48,402 nt of DNA from Hydrogenophilales bacterium 16-64-40 (lineage in GTDB: Bacteria > Pseudomonadota > Gammaproteobacteria > Burkholderiales > Thiobacillaceae): NCBI GenBank assembly GCA_002256995.1, contig NCGX01000024.1, forward strand, positions 1 to 48,402, read 5' to 3'. A program made the position numbers and the translations under genes. Positions 1 to 11,114 of this stretch are shown in pieces. Every line of letters starts with the position of its first letter. Position 1 is the first letter of the stretch. The notes under the pieces are model-generated. The model worked only from the letters and a program-made list of their open reading frames with translations, did not search any database and had not been told where the DNA came from.

Positions 1-561
1 CCAGGTGCCGGCCACGCCGGGGACCTGCGCCTGCCCGCCCAGCTTGCCCTCGGTACCCACCTCGCGCGCCACCCGCGTCACTTCCGACGCGAACGATCCG
101 AGTTGGTCCACCATGGTGTTCACGATTTTGGACGTACGCATAAACTCGCCCTTGAGCGGTAAGCCGTCCGCTTCGAGAACCATTCGTTGGGTGAGGTCCC
201 CCTTGGCTACCGCCCCGATGACTCGCGCCATTTCAGTCGTGGGGCGGGCAAGATCGGAAATCAGTCCATTCACCGATTCGATTTCGCGTGCCCATGCGCC
301 GTCCAGATCCCCAACCGAGACGCGTTCCGCCAGCTTTCCATCCCTGCCGACCAGTTCGCCGGCACGGCCTATCGCGCGCGCGACGTTATCGTTCAGTTCG
401 ATAATATCGTTCAGCGTATCGGCTATCTTGCCCTCGACGCCGGTCCAGTCGAGCGGCATACGCGCTGCAAAGTTCCCTTTTTTAACTGCAGTCAAAACTT
501 CTAACAATACTCTGAGCTCCGTGCTTCCTTGCGACGGGCTTTCTCGGGTTTCCACATCCAT
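1..561 (-). CDS. HAMP-repeat sensor protein (probable hybrid histidine kinase), partial
   Basis: This gene runs off the left edge; only about the first 187 residues are present. The ATG at 561 follows AGGAAC at good spacing, and an in-frame TAA lies just upstream, so the start is secure. The fragment begins with a short region rich in charged residues, then HAMP-type repeats containing [28 protein letters not shown] and TEGKLGGQA. That repeat pattern is typical of large cytoplasmic hybrid histidine kinases with stacked HAMP domains, followed by GAF, kinase and receiver domains that would lie outside the window. No membrane segment is visible, so a soluble sensor is likely. A HAMP-containing chemoreceptor is the alternative. 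It lies on the accessory side of the tRNA-Ser boundary. Confidence 0.8.
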   Translation of the reverse strand, partial: MDVETRESPSQGSTELRVLLEVLTAVKKGNFAARMPLDWTGVEGKIADTLNDIIELNDNVARAIGRAGELVGRDGKLAERVSVGDLDGAWAREIESVNGLISDLARPTTEMARVIGAVAKGDLTQRMVLEADGLPLKGEFMRTSKIVNTMVDQLGSFASEVTRVAREVGTEGKLGGQAQVPGVAGTW

Positions 562-1050
562 TGTTGTTCCTGAAAAGTGAGCTTAAAAGTAGAAGTGTCT
601 GACGGGTAAAGTCGTGCCGTGAAATGGCGGCAGCCCATCGATCTCGATCAAACGCATTGTTGCAGAAAAACTCAGAACGGAAACGGAAGAGTGGTAGTAG
701 ATTCAGGCGCAGTCGCGCATGTAAAAACCCCAGGCCAATGCATGTCTTTCTGGGGAATGGTCTGCTCGCGTTAGCGTGAAAGACGCCACCCGTTGGACGT
801 AACAAGTACTGGCCTGTCGCGAGCCTGGGCGAAGGACGGCGGGAGACGTGAGCGGTTAAGCGGTAACAGCGCTGCGTATCCAGCATTTCATCGCCCTAAT
901 CGGGGTTGCTGTTAGGGATATGTGCCGTGCCGGAATGACCCCCATCGAAGTACGCGACGCATGTGCAGACGCATGTTGCGGTAAGTAAAAAACCCGCGAA
1001 ACCATAAGCCGCGCGGGTTTTCGATTGCTGTCGGTTGTAAGAGCCTGGGC
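562..1050. other. Intergenic stretch without a supported gene
   Basis: About 490 bases between the sensor gene and the transposase. Short open frames on both strands have no recognisable domain, biased composition or ribosome binding site. The only clear element is the hairpin at 987-1021, listed separately. The right part probably includes the end of the IS30-family element, but I could not fix its terminal repeat. Confidence 0.5.
987..1021 (-). terminator. Intrinsic terminator after the transposase
   Basis: CCCGCG (993-998) pairs with CGCGGG (1012-1017) around a 13-nt loop. Flanking A and T runs extend the stem, and on the minus strand the hairpin is followed by six T. It lies just past the stop of the minus-strand IS30 transposase and would end that transcript. 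It is also a weaker terminator in the plus direction. Confidence 0.6.
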
Positions 1051-1054
1051 GGTT

Positions 1055-1930
1055 TCAAGCCCCAAGTGCAAAAAGCGCAGCATGATGCTGCTTGAAATCG
1101 AAAGCATCCGGCGTAAACAACTCTGCGGGGCATTTGAAGCCTAGCGACTTGCGCGGTCGGGTGTTTAGTTTCCAGGCGATTTCGTCCAGCTCGTCCTGAG
1201 CGAAACCACTCAAGTCACTGCCCTTGGGCAGGTACTGCCGCAGCAAGCCGTTGGTGTTCTCGTTGATTCCGCGTTGCCAGGGGCTATGCGGGTCAGCAAA
1301 ATACACCTTCACCCCGGTATCGAACGTCAGTTTCTGGTGTGCCGCCATTTCTCGCCCTTGATCGTAGGTCATAGACAGGCGCTTCTGCCCTCGATCCGGT
1401 TGAGCACATGACCGAAGCCCTTCACGGCCGATTCGGCTGTCCATCCTGGCTAGCACCGTGAATAGCGTAGTACGCTCCACCAGCGTGCCCACCGCAGAAC
1501 GATTGTACGCACCCTTGATGAGGTCACCTTCCCAGTGTCCCGGAACCAGGCGCTCCTCGATCTCTGGCGGGCGGTCATGGATGCTGACCATGTCGGGAAT
1601 CTTCCCGCGTCGGTCTTCACCACGCACACGTGGGCGACGTTTGGCATGACCGAAGCGCAGCCAGCCAATGACTTCCGTGCGCAATTCGCCGCGCGGCATG
1701 GCGTAGATGGCGGTGTAGATGGTTTCGTGAGAAACCTGCAACGAAGGAAGGTCAGGATGCACAGCAGCCAGTGTGCCAGCAATCTGCTCGGGCGAGTACC
1801 CCGCTTTCAGATAGCGCATCACGTGATCCAACAAGGCAGTTCCCGGTCGCAAGCGGCGTTCAACACGCGGCTTGGTCGTACAAATCTGTGCGCGCTGATG
1901 TGCAGCGTCGCATCGGTATCCAGCTTTTTA
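1055..1930 (-). pseudogene. IS30-family transposase, 5'-truncated and internally frameshifted
   Basis: The frame encodes the DDE transposase core of an IS30-type element: RPGTALL, VSHETIYTAIY, VPGHWEGDLIKG, TYDQGREMA, FADPHSPWQRGINENTNGLLRQ and LNTRPRKSLGF are family hallmarks. The open frame can start at a TTG at 1852, but recognisable transposase sequence (GYRCDAAHQRAQ) continues upstream to about 1930, where a stop codon interrupts it. The N-terminal helix-turn-helix portion, roughly 90 residues in the family, is missing. Inside the catalytic domain, around 1385-1435, the frame reads as unrelated residues, while the neighbouring frame reads VKGFGHVLNRIEG, the expected family sequence. This indicates two compensating indels. 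The protein is therefore probably inactive. It directly abuts the truncated integrase. Confidence 0.85.
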
Positions 1931-2583
1931 TCCAGCGTACTCGCAGCCATTGTTCCGCTCATCGCCACCTTGAAATCAGCCACGGTGCGCTTCACGACAA
2001 TCTGAATAGGGACGTCCCCGACAGTGCGGATAAAGAGTTCAATGGAGGAGCGGTAGTCGTCCGCAGTCCGGGGAACCCACTTCGTGGCATTCACCTTCAT
2101 GTGGTCCTCAAGGACAGCGGAAAGCGAGCGGCTGCTGTTCGGGCCAGACTGTATGCCGCTCAGGGCGTTAGTGGCATGCATGAGCCGCAACATCTCCGCA
2201 CCGTCAATTAGCGGGCGGGACTGTTCTGCCGCGGCTATCACCGGGGCGAGATGCTGGATGGCCGCCAGGGCTTGCGCGCCATCTTCAGGATTATTGGGGT
2301 CAGTCTCGACGTACAGCCCCTCCTTGGAGCTGTACTTCAGGAGAAACGATAGCCTGTTGGGGTCCTGTTTCATTGCCATGAGTAATGCTTCGCCTGCAGT
2401 CCAAATTCGCTGTGTTTGTAACGACAGAAACCAGACTTTCTGCAGCGCTGTTTTTTTATCGCGGGTGCCAAGCGAGAAGCAGAACTCGGTGCGGCCGGAA
2501 AATGCAGGACGCAGGCGGTTGGGGACGGCGATGCGGAAATAAAAGATGCCAGAACGCAACAGCAGATGGGACGGGGTGTACAT
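1922..2583 (-). pseudogene. Tyrosine integrase with DUF6538-like N-terminus, 3'-truncated
   Basis: The ATG at 2583 begins MYTPSHLLLRSGIFYFRI, followed by LGTRDKKTALQKV, the N-terminal module (DUF6538 type) of many phage and island integrases. A SAM-like core-binding domain follows (AVLEDHMKVN to VADFK). The conserved sequence stops near residue 220 at STLDKKL. The catalytic domain with the R-H-R-Y residues is absent, and the reading frame then runs into IS30 sequence. Full members are about 400-500 residues. The start lies under 100 bp from the 3' end of tRNA-Ser, as expected for an integrase of an element inserted in that tRNA. Loss of the catalytic domain means the element can no longer excise by itself. 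Confidence 0.75.
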
Positions 2584-2677
2584 GTCCAATGCTCCATGAC
2601 TTTGGAACACTTCTTTGTGACACCCGTCTAACAACCCGACTGAAATTCTTATTGTTATTCAGCAGGTTAATAATGCT

Positions 2678-2767
<90 letters not shown>

Positions 2768-2781
2768 GGCGGCGCGGAAGA

Positions 2782-4176
2782 ATGGCTCGTTTCGGGGGAG
2801 GCGCCGCACTCGTGCTGAGCCTGGCACTGGCTGCCTGTAGCCAGCCGGTGCCGCCGCCGGAAATCAGCGGCGAGTTGCGGGTCGGCGCGCGCAACAGCCC
2901 GGCCACTTACTATGTCGCGCCCAACGGGGAGCCCGCCGGCTTCGAGCACGACTTGATCCGCGCCTTCAGCGAATCACAGAACTGGTCGCTCAAGTGGACG
3001 GAAAAATCCCCCCCCGAAGCATTGTTCAAATTGCTCGACAGCCATCATATCCATCTGGCGGCGGCGGCCCTGCCGCGTGCTGTCGTCAAGGACCGCCATC
3101 TGATTTCCGGGCCGATTCTGTTCGAGACTCCGATTCATATCGTGTATCGCGCCAGCGAAAGACAACCGCGCAGCATGGCGGACCTGTCAGACAGGAAACT
3201 CGCGCTGATTATCGGCTCCGGACACACGCCCGTCCTGATGCGCCAGAAGCGCAAGCACCCAGCCCTGAGTTGGGCGGCGCTTGAGAATGTCTGGCCGGAG
3301 GAACTGCTGGCGCAATTGCAGGCCGGCAGGTACGACGCGGTGGTCATCAACGGCATGGATTTCGACCCGATGCGCAATACCTACCCCGGGCTGGCCGTGG
3401 CGTTCGACATTGGCGACACGCAGAAAATCGTATGGGCGCTGCCGCCCCGCAGTTCGCAGGCGATGCGCAATGCCCTGGCGCGCTTTGTCGAGCAGGCGCA
3501 CAAGGACGGCACCATCAGGCGTGTTTACGAGCGCTATTTCGGCCATGTCAGGCGGCTGGACCGCAGCGACATCCTCGGCATCCTGCAGCGCCGTCCGCAG
3601 CGGCTGCCGGGGCTGCGCCAGCATTTTCACGAGGCGCAGACGCTTACCGGGATCGACTGGCGCCTGCTGGCCGCGATCGGCTATCAGGAGTCACAGTGGA
3701 ATCCCCTCGCCACCTCGCCGACCGGGGTGCGCGGCCTGATGATGCTGACCGGGCAGACAGCCGACCGCATGGGCGTTTCCAATCGCCTCGACGCGCGCCA
3801 GAGCATCCTGGGCGGGGCGCGCTATCTGGCGCTGATGAAAGACAGCCTGCCCGCCCGCATCGCCGAGCCCGACCGCACCTGGCTGGCGCTGGCCGCCTAC
3901 AACCAGGGACAGGGGCACATGGAGGATGCGCGCCGCATCGCGCAGGCGCGCGGCGGCAATCCGGACAACTGGGTCGATGTGAAGGAAGCGCTGCCGTATC
4001 TGAGCCGCGGCACCTATTCGAAAGTGATGCGCTACGGCTACGCCCGCGGCGGCGAAGCCCTGCATTTTGCCGAGAACATCCGCAACTACTACGACATCCT
4101 GCTGCGGCAGGAACCGGAGTTCAACCCGATGATCAATCTGGGGCACAGCGAGGGTGGGCTGGCCGCACCCGGCTGA
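2782..4176 (+). CDS. mltF: Membrane-bound lytic murein transglycosylase F
   Basis: A lipoprotein of 464 residues that cleaves the peptidoglycan glycan strand at the MurNAc-GlcNAc bond, giving 1,6-anhydro ends, anchored at the outer membrane. The signal peptide ends in LALAAC, so Cys19 is the lipidation site. Residues about 30-265 form a periplasmic solute-binding-like regulatory domain (GELRVGARN, FDIGDTQKIVWALP). Residues about 280-440 form the lytic transglycosylase domain with AAIGYQESQWNP (catalytic Glu303), GVRGLMMLT and LALAAYNQGQGH. Size and domain order match MltF. The frame is open upstream through the tRNA, but the ATG at 2782 with GGAAG is the start compatible with the signal peptide. 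It converges on serS with only a few bases between them. Confidence 0.93.
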   Translation: MARFGGGAALVLSLALAACSQPVPPPEISGELRVGARNSPATYYVAPNGEPAGFEHDLIRAFSESQNWSLKWTEKSPPEALFKLLDSHHIHLAAAALPRAVVKDRHLISGPILFETPIHIVYRASERQPRSMADLSDRKLALIIGSGHTPVLMRQKRKHPALSWAALENVWPEELLAQLQAGRYDAVVINGMDFDPMRNTYPGLAVAFDIGDTQKIVWALPPRSSQAMRNALARFVEQAHKDGTIRRVYERYFGHVRRLDRSDILGILQRRPQRLPGLRQHFHEAQTLTGIDWRLLAAIGYQESQWNPLATSPTGVRGLMMLTGQTADRMGVSNRLDARQSILGGARYLALMKDSLPARIAEPDRTWLALAAYNQGQGHMEDARRIAQARGGNPDNWVDVKEALPYLSRGTYSKVMRYGYARGGEALHFAENIRNYYDILLRQEPEFNPMINLGHSEGGLAAPG

Positions 4177-4182
4177 CCCGAC

Positions 4183-5493
<1,311 letters not shown>

Positions 5494-5539
5494 CTATTTT
5501 CACCGATAGCCGCCGCCCTCGGCTAGGGGCGCCTTGAAT

Positions 5540-8500
5540 TTAGGCCGCTTCGACCATCCCCACCGCCGCTTCCACGTCCACCGCGACGATGCGCGACACG
5601 CCCGGCTCCTGCATGGTGACGCCGGCCAGGTGTTGCGCCATTTCCATGGTGACGCGGTTGTGGGTGATGAAAAGGAACTGGGTGTGGTCGGACATCGCCT
5701 TGACCAGATTGCAGTAGCGCTCGGTGTTGGCGTCGTCGAGTGGCGCGTCGACCTCGTCGAGGAGGCAGAACGGCGCCGGGTTGAGCTTGAACATGGCGAA
5801 CACCAGCGACAGCGCGGTGAGCGTCTTCTCGCCGCCGGACAGCAGGTGGATCGAGGCGTTTTTCTTGCCGGGCGGCTGGGCGAACACCTGCACCCCGGCG
5901 TCGAGCAGTTCGTCGCCGGTGAGGATGAGCCGCGCCTGGCCGCCGCCGAACAGCTGCGGGAACAACTCGCCCATGTGATGGTTGACGGTGTCGAAGGTCT
6001 CCTTCAGCCGTGCGCGCGATTCCTGGTCGATGCGGCGGATTGCATCTTCCAGGGTGGTGACGGCTTCCAGCAGGTCGGCGCACTGCGCGGCGAGATATTC
6101 CGAACGCTCCTGCGCCTGGGTCAGTTCGTCCAGCGCGGCGAGGTTGACCGCGCCGAGCGCGGCGATCTCGGTTTGCAGGCGGCCGATCTGCGCCTGCAGC
6201 TGGGCCGGCTTGGGACTGTCGGCCAGACCGGATTCAAGGCTGGCCTCGTCGGCCGCCGCCTCGCGCAACTGCAGTTCGAACTGCGACTGCATCAGCATGG
6301 CTTCCTGATCCTTGAGCTTCAGCTGCTCGATGGTGCGGCGCAATGGATCGAGCCCCTGCTCGCAGCTCAGCCGTGCCTCGTCCTGGCTTCTCAATTGCGC
6401 GGTCAGGCCTTCCAGCGCGTCGCGTGCGGCGGCCAGCGCGGTTTCGGCCGCGGTGCGCGCGGTCAGGGCGAGCTGCAGTTCGGCATCGAGCGCGTCGGCC
6501 GGCAGGCGGGCCAGTTCGTCGCGCGCCTGGGTCAGGCGGGTTTCGTCATCGGCGATTTCCTGGTCGATGCGCGCCAGGGTTTCACTGAGTTCCTTGATCT
6601 TGTTGGTGCGGGTGGTGAGCGCGAAGCCGGCTTCCTGATGCCGCCGCTCGGCCGCGCGCTGCAGCTCGCGCGCCTCGAACACCGCGCGGTCGGCTTGGTC
6701 GCGCGTCTGGCGCGCGGCGTACAGCGCCTCGCGGGCGACGTCGCCCTGCGCGCGATATTCCTTGAGGCGGGATTCCAGGGCGTCGAGCGTGGCGCGCTCA
6801 CCGGTCAGCTGGCGGGTGACTTCGTCCAGTTCCTGGGCGATCTGCGTCGCCCGGCTCTGCACCCGGTCCACCGCCTGCTGCAGGCGCAGCAGCTCCATCT
6901 GCGCAGTGTGGTGGCGGCTCTGGGTCTGGGCGGTCTGCGCGCGCAGCGCCTGGACCTCGCGCTGGCGCTCCAGGTAGCGCTGCTGCGTCTCGGCGTAGGC
7001 GGCTTCGAGCTGCGCCGCCTCGTCGCGCAGGCGCACGGCATCCGTCGCCAGTCGTTCGAGTTCACGCCCGCGCGCGAGGATGCCCTCGACCGCGGTGTGC
7101 GGGCCGTGGAAGGTGACGCTGTGGCGGGTGAACAGATGACCCTGCGGGGTGACCGCATATTCGCCGGGCACGAGGGTCGCGGCGCGCGTGCGCGCGGCCT
7201 CCGCGTCGTCGGCCCAGTAGACGCCGGCGAGCCAGTCGGCGAGTGCGGCGTGGGCGGCGGCATCGTCGCTGCCGATCTTGCTGGCAAGCAGGTCCGGCGC
7301 GGCAGGCGCCACTGCGCCCTCCCCCGCCCATACCGTGAGCCGCGCCGGCGGCGCATCGGCAAACCAGTCGGGGGCAGCGTCGGCGGCCACGGCCTGCAGC
7401 CGTTCGCGCAGCACCGCCTCGACCGCGGCTTCCCAGCCCGGGGCGACGCGCAGCTTTTCCCACAGGCGCGGCGCCGCATCAAGATTGCGGCTACGCAGCC
7501 AGGCGCCGAGCTTTTCGTCGGCCTTGAGGCTCTCCTGCAGCTTCTTCAGCGCGGCAAGTTCGGCCTCGGTCTGGTGCAGCGCGCGGCGCGCGGCTTCGAG
7601 CTCGCGCGTGAGCTGGGTGCGCGCGGCGTCGAGTTCGGGCAGCGCGGTCTCGGCTTCCTTCAGCCCGGCCTGGGCGGTGGCCAAGGTCTGCGCCAGTTCC
7701 TCGAGTTCGACCTGCTTTTGCGCCAGGCCCGCGGTATCGGTGCGCGGCAGTTGCGCCTGTTCCTGGGCGAGCCTCTGCTTACGCGCGTCCAGTTGTTCGA
7801 GCTGGCGTTTGGTGTGGCCGAGGCTGTTTTCGTCGACCTGGCGCGCCTGCTCGCTTTGTGACACCACGCGCTGCGCCTCGCCCACGCCCTGCTGCGCCTC
7901 GCGCAGCGCCGCCTCCTTCTGCGGCAGGGTGCTGTCGGTGGCCTGACGCGCGGCGGCTTCGGCCTCCATCAGCGCGGCCTCGAGGTCGGGCTGCTGCGCG
8001 GTCACCTCACTCAGGGCATCCTGCGTGGTGGCGCGGCGTGCCTGCTGGGTGTCCATGCGCGTGCCCAGATCCTGCACCTGGCGATAGAGCCGGTCGCGGG
8101 TGGCGTTCTGGTGCGCCATGGTCTGCTCGATCCGCGCGACTTCCGACTGCGCCTGGTAATACGTGGCCTGCGCGGTGTTGAGCGTGTCCTGCCCGACGAA
8201 CTGGGTCTGGCGCGCGGTTTCGAGTTCGGATTCGATATGGCGCAGGCGCGCGGTTTCGGCTTCCAGCCTGTTCTGCGCCTCGACCAGGTCGCGGTCGATG
8301 CGCGCGCGCTGCTGGGCGGCATCGTATTTGCGGGCAAACCACAGGCGATGCTGGGAAAACGTCAGGTCGACCTGCAGCTGCTTGTAGTGCTGGGCGACTT
8401 CGGCCTGCGCGGCGAGCTTCTCGACCTGGGTCCCGAGCTCGCGCTGAATGTCCTCGACGCGATTCATGTTGTCGCGCGCGTCCTTCAGGCGGGATTCGGT

Positions 8501-9037
8501 TTCCTTCCGGCGTTCCTTGTATTTGGACACGCCGGCGGCTTCTTCCAGGTAGCCGCGCAGTTCCTCCGGCTTGGCCTCGATCAGGCGCGAAATCATGCCC
8601 TGCTCGATGATGGCGTAGGCGCGCGCGCCGACCCCGGTGCCCAGGAACAGGTCGGCCACGTCGCGCCGCCGCACCCGCATGTTGTTGATGTAATAGGTGG
8701 AGTCGCCGCTGCGGTCGAGCACGCGCTTGACCGCGATCTCGGCGTATTGCGACCACTGTCCGGCAGCGCGCCCGAGCTCGTTGTTGAACGCCAGCTCGAC
8801 CGAGGCGCGCGACGCCGGCTTCCTGGTGCCGGAGCCGTTGAAGATCACGTCCTGCATGGTCTCGCCGCGCAGGTGCTTGGCCGACGATTCGCCGAGCACC
8901 CAGCGCACCGCGTCGATCACGTTCGACTTGCCGCAGCCGTTCGGCCCCACCACGCCGGTCAACTGCGCGGGGACAGGAATGACGGTGGGATCGACGAAAC
9001 TCTTGAATCCGGCAAGTTTGATGTGGGTTAAACGCAA
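5540..9037 (-). CDS. smc: Chromosome segregation ATPase SMC
   Basis: Structural maintenance of chromosomes protein of 1165 residues, the full family length. It dimerises and, with ScpA and ScpB, forms the condensin that compacts and segregates the chromosome. Walker A GPNGCGKS is at residues 31-38. Two long coiled-coil arms flank a hinge around residues 510-660. The C-terminal head has the ABC signature [11 protein letters not shown] (about 1064) and Walker [14 protein letters not shown] (about 1090). The whole length is intact. The presence of SMC-ScpAB rather than MukBEF fits a betaproteobacterium. The gene is divergent from queF. Confidence 0.98.
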   Translation of the reverse strand: MRLTHIKLAGFKSFVDPTVIPVPAQLTGVVGPNGCGKSNVIDAVRWVLGESSAKHLRGETMQDVIFNGSGTRKPASRASVELAFNNELGRAAGQWSQYAEIAVKRVLDRSGDSTYYINNMRVRRRDVADLFLGTGVGARAYAIIEQGMISRLIEAKPEELRGYLEEAAGVSKYKERRKETESRLKDARDNMNRVEDIQRELGTQVEKLAAQAEVAQHYKQLQVDLTFSQHRLWFARKYDAAQQRARIDRDLVEAQNRLEAETARLRHIESELETARQTQFVGQDTLNTAQATYYQAQSEVARIEQTMAHQNATRDRLYRQVQDLGTRMDTQQARRATTQDALSEVTAQQPDLEAALMEAEAAARQATDSTLPQKEAALREAQQGVGEAQRVVSQSEQARQVDENSLGHTKRQLEQLDARKQRLAQEQAQLPRTDTAGLAQKQVELEELAQTLATAQAGLKEAETALPELDAARTQLTRELEAARRALHQTEAELAALKKLQESLKADEKLGAWLRSRNLDAAPRLWEKLRVAPGWEAAVEAVLRERLQAVAADAAPDWFADAPPARLTVWAGEGAVAPAAPDLLASKIGSDDAAAHAALADWLAGVYWADDAEAARTRAATLVPGEYAVTPQGHLFTRHSVTFHGPHTAVEGILARGRELERLATDAVRLRDEAAQLEAAYAETQQRYLERQREVQALRAQTAQTQSRHHTAQMELLRLQQAVDRVQSRATQIAQELDEVTRQLTGERATLDALESRLKEYRAQGDVAREALYAARQTRDQADRAVFEARELQRAAERRHQEAGFALTTRTNKIKELSETLARIDQEIADDETRLTQARDELARLPADALDAELQLALTARTAAETALAAARDALEGLTAQLRSQDEARLSCEQGLDPLRRTIEQLKLKDQEAMLMQSQFELQLREAAADEASLESGLADSPKPAQLQAQIGRLQTEIAALGAVNLAALDELTQAQERSEYLAAQCADLLEAVTTLEDAIRRIDQESRARLKETFDTVNHHMGELFPQLFGGGQARLILTGDELLDAGVQVFAQPPGKKNASIHLLSGGEKTLTALSLVFAMFKLNPAPFCLLDEVDAPLDDANTERYCNLVKAMSDHTQFLFITHNRVTMEMAQHLAGVTMQEPGVSRIVAVDVEAAVGMVEAA

Positions 9038-9057
9038 GACAGCGGAACCTTGGGTTT

Positions 9058-9063
9058 TATAAT
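9058..9063 (+). promoter_or_regulatory. Perfect -10 hexamer upstream of queF
   Basis: TATAAT lies at 9058-9063, 61 bases before the queF ATG. No good -35 hexamer is seen at 16-18 bp distance (CAAGAC at 9035-9040). Transcription would begin near 9070, so the hairpin at 9073-9094 would sit at the very 5' end of the queF message. Confidence 0.45.
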
Positions 9064-9072
9064 GGGGTCTCC

Positions 9073-9094
9073 AAACGCCCCCTGGGGCGTTTTT
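9073..9094 (+). terminator. Terminator-like hairpin in the queF leader
   Basis: AAACGCCC pairs with GGGCGTTT, and the T run continues to 9094, giving the form of an intrinsic terminator on the plus strand. It lies between the divergent smc and queF genes and upstream of queF, so it does not end either gene. It may be a leader attenuator or a 5' stabilising hairpin. Confidence 0.45.
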
Positions 9095-9123
9095 ATCGCC
9101 GCCATTCTACACCGAGCTCTTTT

Positions 9124-9543
9124 ATGTCCTCCACGCCCGCCAAGACCCTGGAAACCTTCCCCAATCCGAAACCGGGACGGGACTTCCACATCCACATGGA
9201 AGTCCCCGAATTCACCTGTCTTTGCCCCAAGACCGGGCAGCCGGATTTCGCCACCCTGATTCTCGACTACATCCCTGACAAGACCTGCGTCGAGCTGAAG
9301 AGCCTGAAGCTCTACATGTGGAGCTTCCGCGAGGAAGGCCATTTCCACGAGGACGTCACCAACCGCATTCTCGACGACCTGGTCAAGGTGACCAAACCGC
9401 GCTTCATGCGGCTCACCGCCAAGTTCTATGTGCGCGGTGGCATCTTCACCAATGTGGTGGCCGAATACCGCAAGAAAGGCTGGGCGCCGGCCCCGCGCGT
9501 CGACCTCACCCAGTTCGAACACCAGTCGAATACGCGCGGATAG
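9124..9543 (+). CDS. queF: NADPH-dependent 7-cyano-7-deazaguanine reductase
   Basis: A 139-residue enzyme that reduces preQ0 to preQ1, a four-electron nitrile-to-amine reduction with NADPH, in queuosine tRNA modification. The nucleophilic Cys is Cys34 in [13 protein letters not shown], with the acid Asp41 in the same motif. The QueF substrate motif follows as [12 protein letters not shown], then [16 protein letters not shown]. Length and layout match the short, homododecamer-type QueF, not the two-domain form. The downstream FGGY kinase starts four bases after its stop, so the two are probably co-transcribed. Confidence 0.96.
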   Translation: MSSTPAKTLETFPNPKPGRDFHIHMEVPEFTCLCPKTGQPDFATLILDYIPDKTCVELKSLKLYMWSFREEGHFHEDVTNRILDDLVKVTKPRFMRLTAKFYVRGGIFTNVVAEYRKKGWAPAPRVDLTQFEHQSNTRG

Positions 9544-9547
9544 TCTC

Positions 9548-10807
9548 TTGTATTTTCTCGGCATCGACTTCGGCACCAGCGGCGCGCGCGCCTGCGTCAT
9601 CGACGCCGAAGGTGTGGTCATTGCCGAGGACGCGCGCGATTTCGGCGAACTCGCCGAGTACGAACGCGCCGGCATCTGGCGCGAGGCGCTGTGGGATCTG
9701 GTCGCGGCGCTGCCGCCCGCGATTCGCACGCAACTGTCGGATATCGCGCTCGACGGCACCTCCGGCACCGTGCTCGCCTGCGACGAGGCGCTGGCGCCGC
9801 GCCATCCGCCGCTGCTGTACAACGACGGCCGCGCGGTCGACGAGGCGAAACTGATCGCGAAAACCGCCACCCCGGGCCACCCCGCCGCCGCGGTCACCTC
9901 GGGGCTGGCCAAGGTGCTGTGGCTGAAAAAGCGCCTCGGCCTCACCGGCGCGCGGCTGTACCTCAACCAGGCCGACTGGCTGTCTGGCCTCTTGACCGGC
10001 CGAGTCGGGATGACCGACTACCACAACGCCCTCAAGATGGGGCTCGACCTCGACGCGCTGAAATGGCCTGAATGGGTGGCATACCTGGCCGACATCGACT
10101 ACCTGCCGGTGCCGATCGCGCCCGGCGCCCGGCTCGCCACCGTGTCGCGCCCGCGTGCGCGCTACCTCGGCATCAACCCCGCCTGCATGGTGCACGCCGG
10201 CACCACCGATTCGATCGCCGCTTTTCTGGCCGCGGGCGTCAGCCACAGCGGCGACGCCGTTACCTCGCTCGGCAGCACGCAGGTGCTGAAGCTCTTGTCC
10301 GATACCCGGGTGGAATCAACCGAACACGGTGTCTACAGCCACTGGTTCGGCGATCGCTGGCTGGCGGGCGGCGCGTCCAATTCGGGCGGCGCGGTGCTGC
10401 GGCAGTTTTTCGACGACCGCCACCTGGCCGCGCTCAGCAAAAGAATCGATCCGGCCGTCGCCAGCCCGCTCGACTATGTGCCGCTGCCGAAACCCGGCGA
10501 ACGCTTCCCGCTCAGCGACCCGCAGTTGTCGCCGCGTCTCACCCCGCGCCCGGCCGACGACGCCGAATTCCTGCATGGGCTGCTGGAAAGCCTGGCCCGC
10601 ATCGAGGCGCGTGGCTATGGCCTGCTGGCCGAACTCGGCGCCTCGCCGCTGCGTCGGGTTGAAACCGCCGGCGGCGGCGCCCGCAATCCTGCCTGGACGC
10701 GCATCCGCCAGCGCTTGCTCCAGGTGCCGGTCGCGCGCGCCGCCCATACCGAGGCCGCCTACGGTGCTGCGCTGCTGGCACGCGACGGCCAGCAGCGCTT
10801 CGCTTGA
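9548..10807 (+). CDS. FGGY-family carbohydrate kinase (possible D-ribulokinase)
   Basis: A 419-residue sugar kinase. The N-terminus YFLGIDFGTSGARACVID is the FGGY phosphate-binding motif. DGTSGTVLACD, GTTDSIAAF, GAVLRQFF and the C-terminal adenosine motif GGGARNPAWTRIR complete the two-lobed ASKHA fold. It is shorter than classical xylulokinases (about 480-500). It resembles the compact cyanobacterial/plant type first called xylulose kinase-1 and later shown to prefer D-ribulose, so D-ribulokinase is a plausible but unproven role. No ATG fits the N-terminus; the TTG at 9548 gives the correct start of the fold. It is translationally close to queF, although the two have no known pathway link. 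Confidence 0.82.
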   Translation: MYFLGIDFGTSGARACVIDAEGVVIAEDARDFGELAEYERAGIWREALWDLVAALPPAIRTQLSDIALDGTSGTVLACDEALAPRHPPLLYNDGRAVDEAKLIAKTATPGHPAAAVTSGLAKVLWLKKRLGLTGARLYLNQADWLSGLLTGRVGMTDYHNALKMGLDLDALKWPEWVAYLADIDYLPVPIAPGARLATVSRPRARYLGINPACMVHAGTTDSIAAFLAAGVSHSGDAVTSLGSTQVLKLLSDTRVESTEHGVYSHWFGDRWLAGGASNSGGAVLRQFFDDRHLAALSKRIDPAVASPLDYVPLPKPGERFPLSDPQLSPRLTPRPADDAEFLHGLLESLARIEARGYGLLAELGASPLRRVETAGGGARNPAWTRIRQRLLQVPVARAAHTEAAYGAALLARDGQQRFA

Positions 10808-10909
10808 CGCCTTCCGCAGCCTCCTCCGCTGTAGTCGCCCGGTATTTGTCCTATTGTTTAATCATCGCGTCCTAGGAAAAGGGCGCCATCGCCGTTGAGG
10901 GAGGCCGCC

Positions 10910-11056
10910 ATGTATGTTCCTGCTCGAGAAACCCACGCACCCGACCCGAAATGCTGTTTCTGCGGCCTCAGGCCACGCACACGAGGCAATGATGCGCTGC
11001 GCCTCGTCATTGTCGTGCTGCTTCTGCTGCCCGTGGCCCTGATGCTTTTGGGCTGA
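10910..11056 (+). CDS. 48-residue membrane microprotein with N-terminal Cys cluster
   Basis: ATG at 10910 follows a strong Shine-Dalgarno sequence (GAGGGAGG, about 8 bases upstream). The peptide begins MYVPARETHAPDPKCCFCG, carrying a CCxxC-like group, then a basic stretch RPRTRG, then one hydrophobic helix of about 19 residues (LRLVIVVLLLLPVALMLLG) to the end. This predicts a small inner-membrane protein with a cytoplasmic Cys cluster that could bind zinc. I do not recognise a family. It stands alone between the FGGY kinase and the rhodanese, which is on the other strand. Support is the ribosome binding site and protein-like architecture only. Confidence 0.55.
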   Translation: MYVPARETHAPDPKCCFCGLRPRTRGNDALRLVIVVLLLLPVALMLLG

Positions 11057-11114
11057 GCGGCCTCATTTCACGGTTTCGGCGGAACAGCGTCGACCACCGG
11101 CCTCGCGGTACCGC

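Noticed and set aside
482-886. A minus-strand frame of 134 codons in the gap beside the sensor gene
   Set aside because: It overlaps the start of the HAMP protein, has no ribosome binding site or recognisable motif.
5534-7861. A long open frame on the plus strand opposite smc (about 775 codons)
   Set aside because: It is antisense to an intact, clearly conserved smc gene; long antisense frames are expected in GC-rich coding DNA, and the product has no domain and odd composition.
9040-9123. Possible preQ1 riboswitch before queF
   Set aside because: No type I or type II preQ1 aptamer sequence is seen; only the hairpin and -10 box remain.
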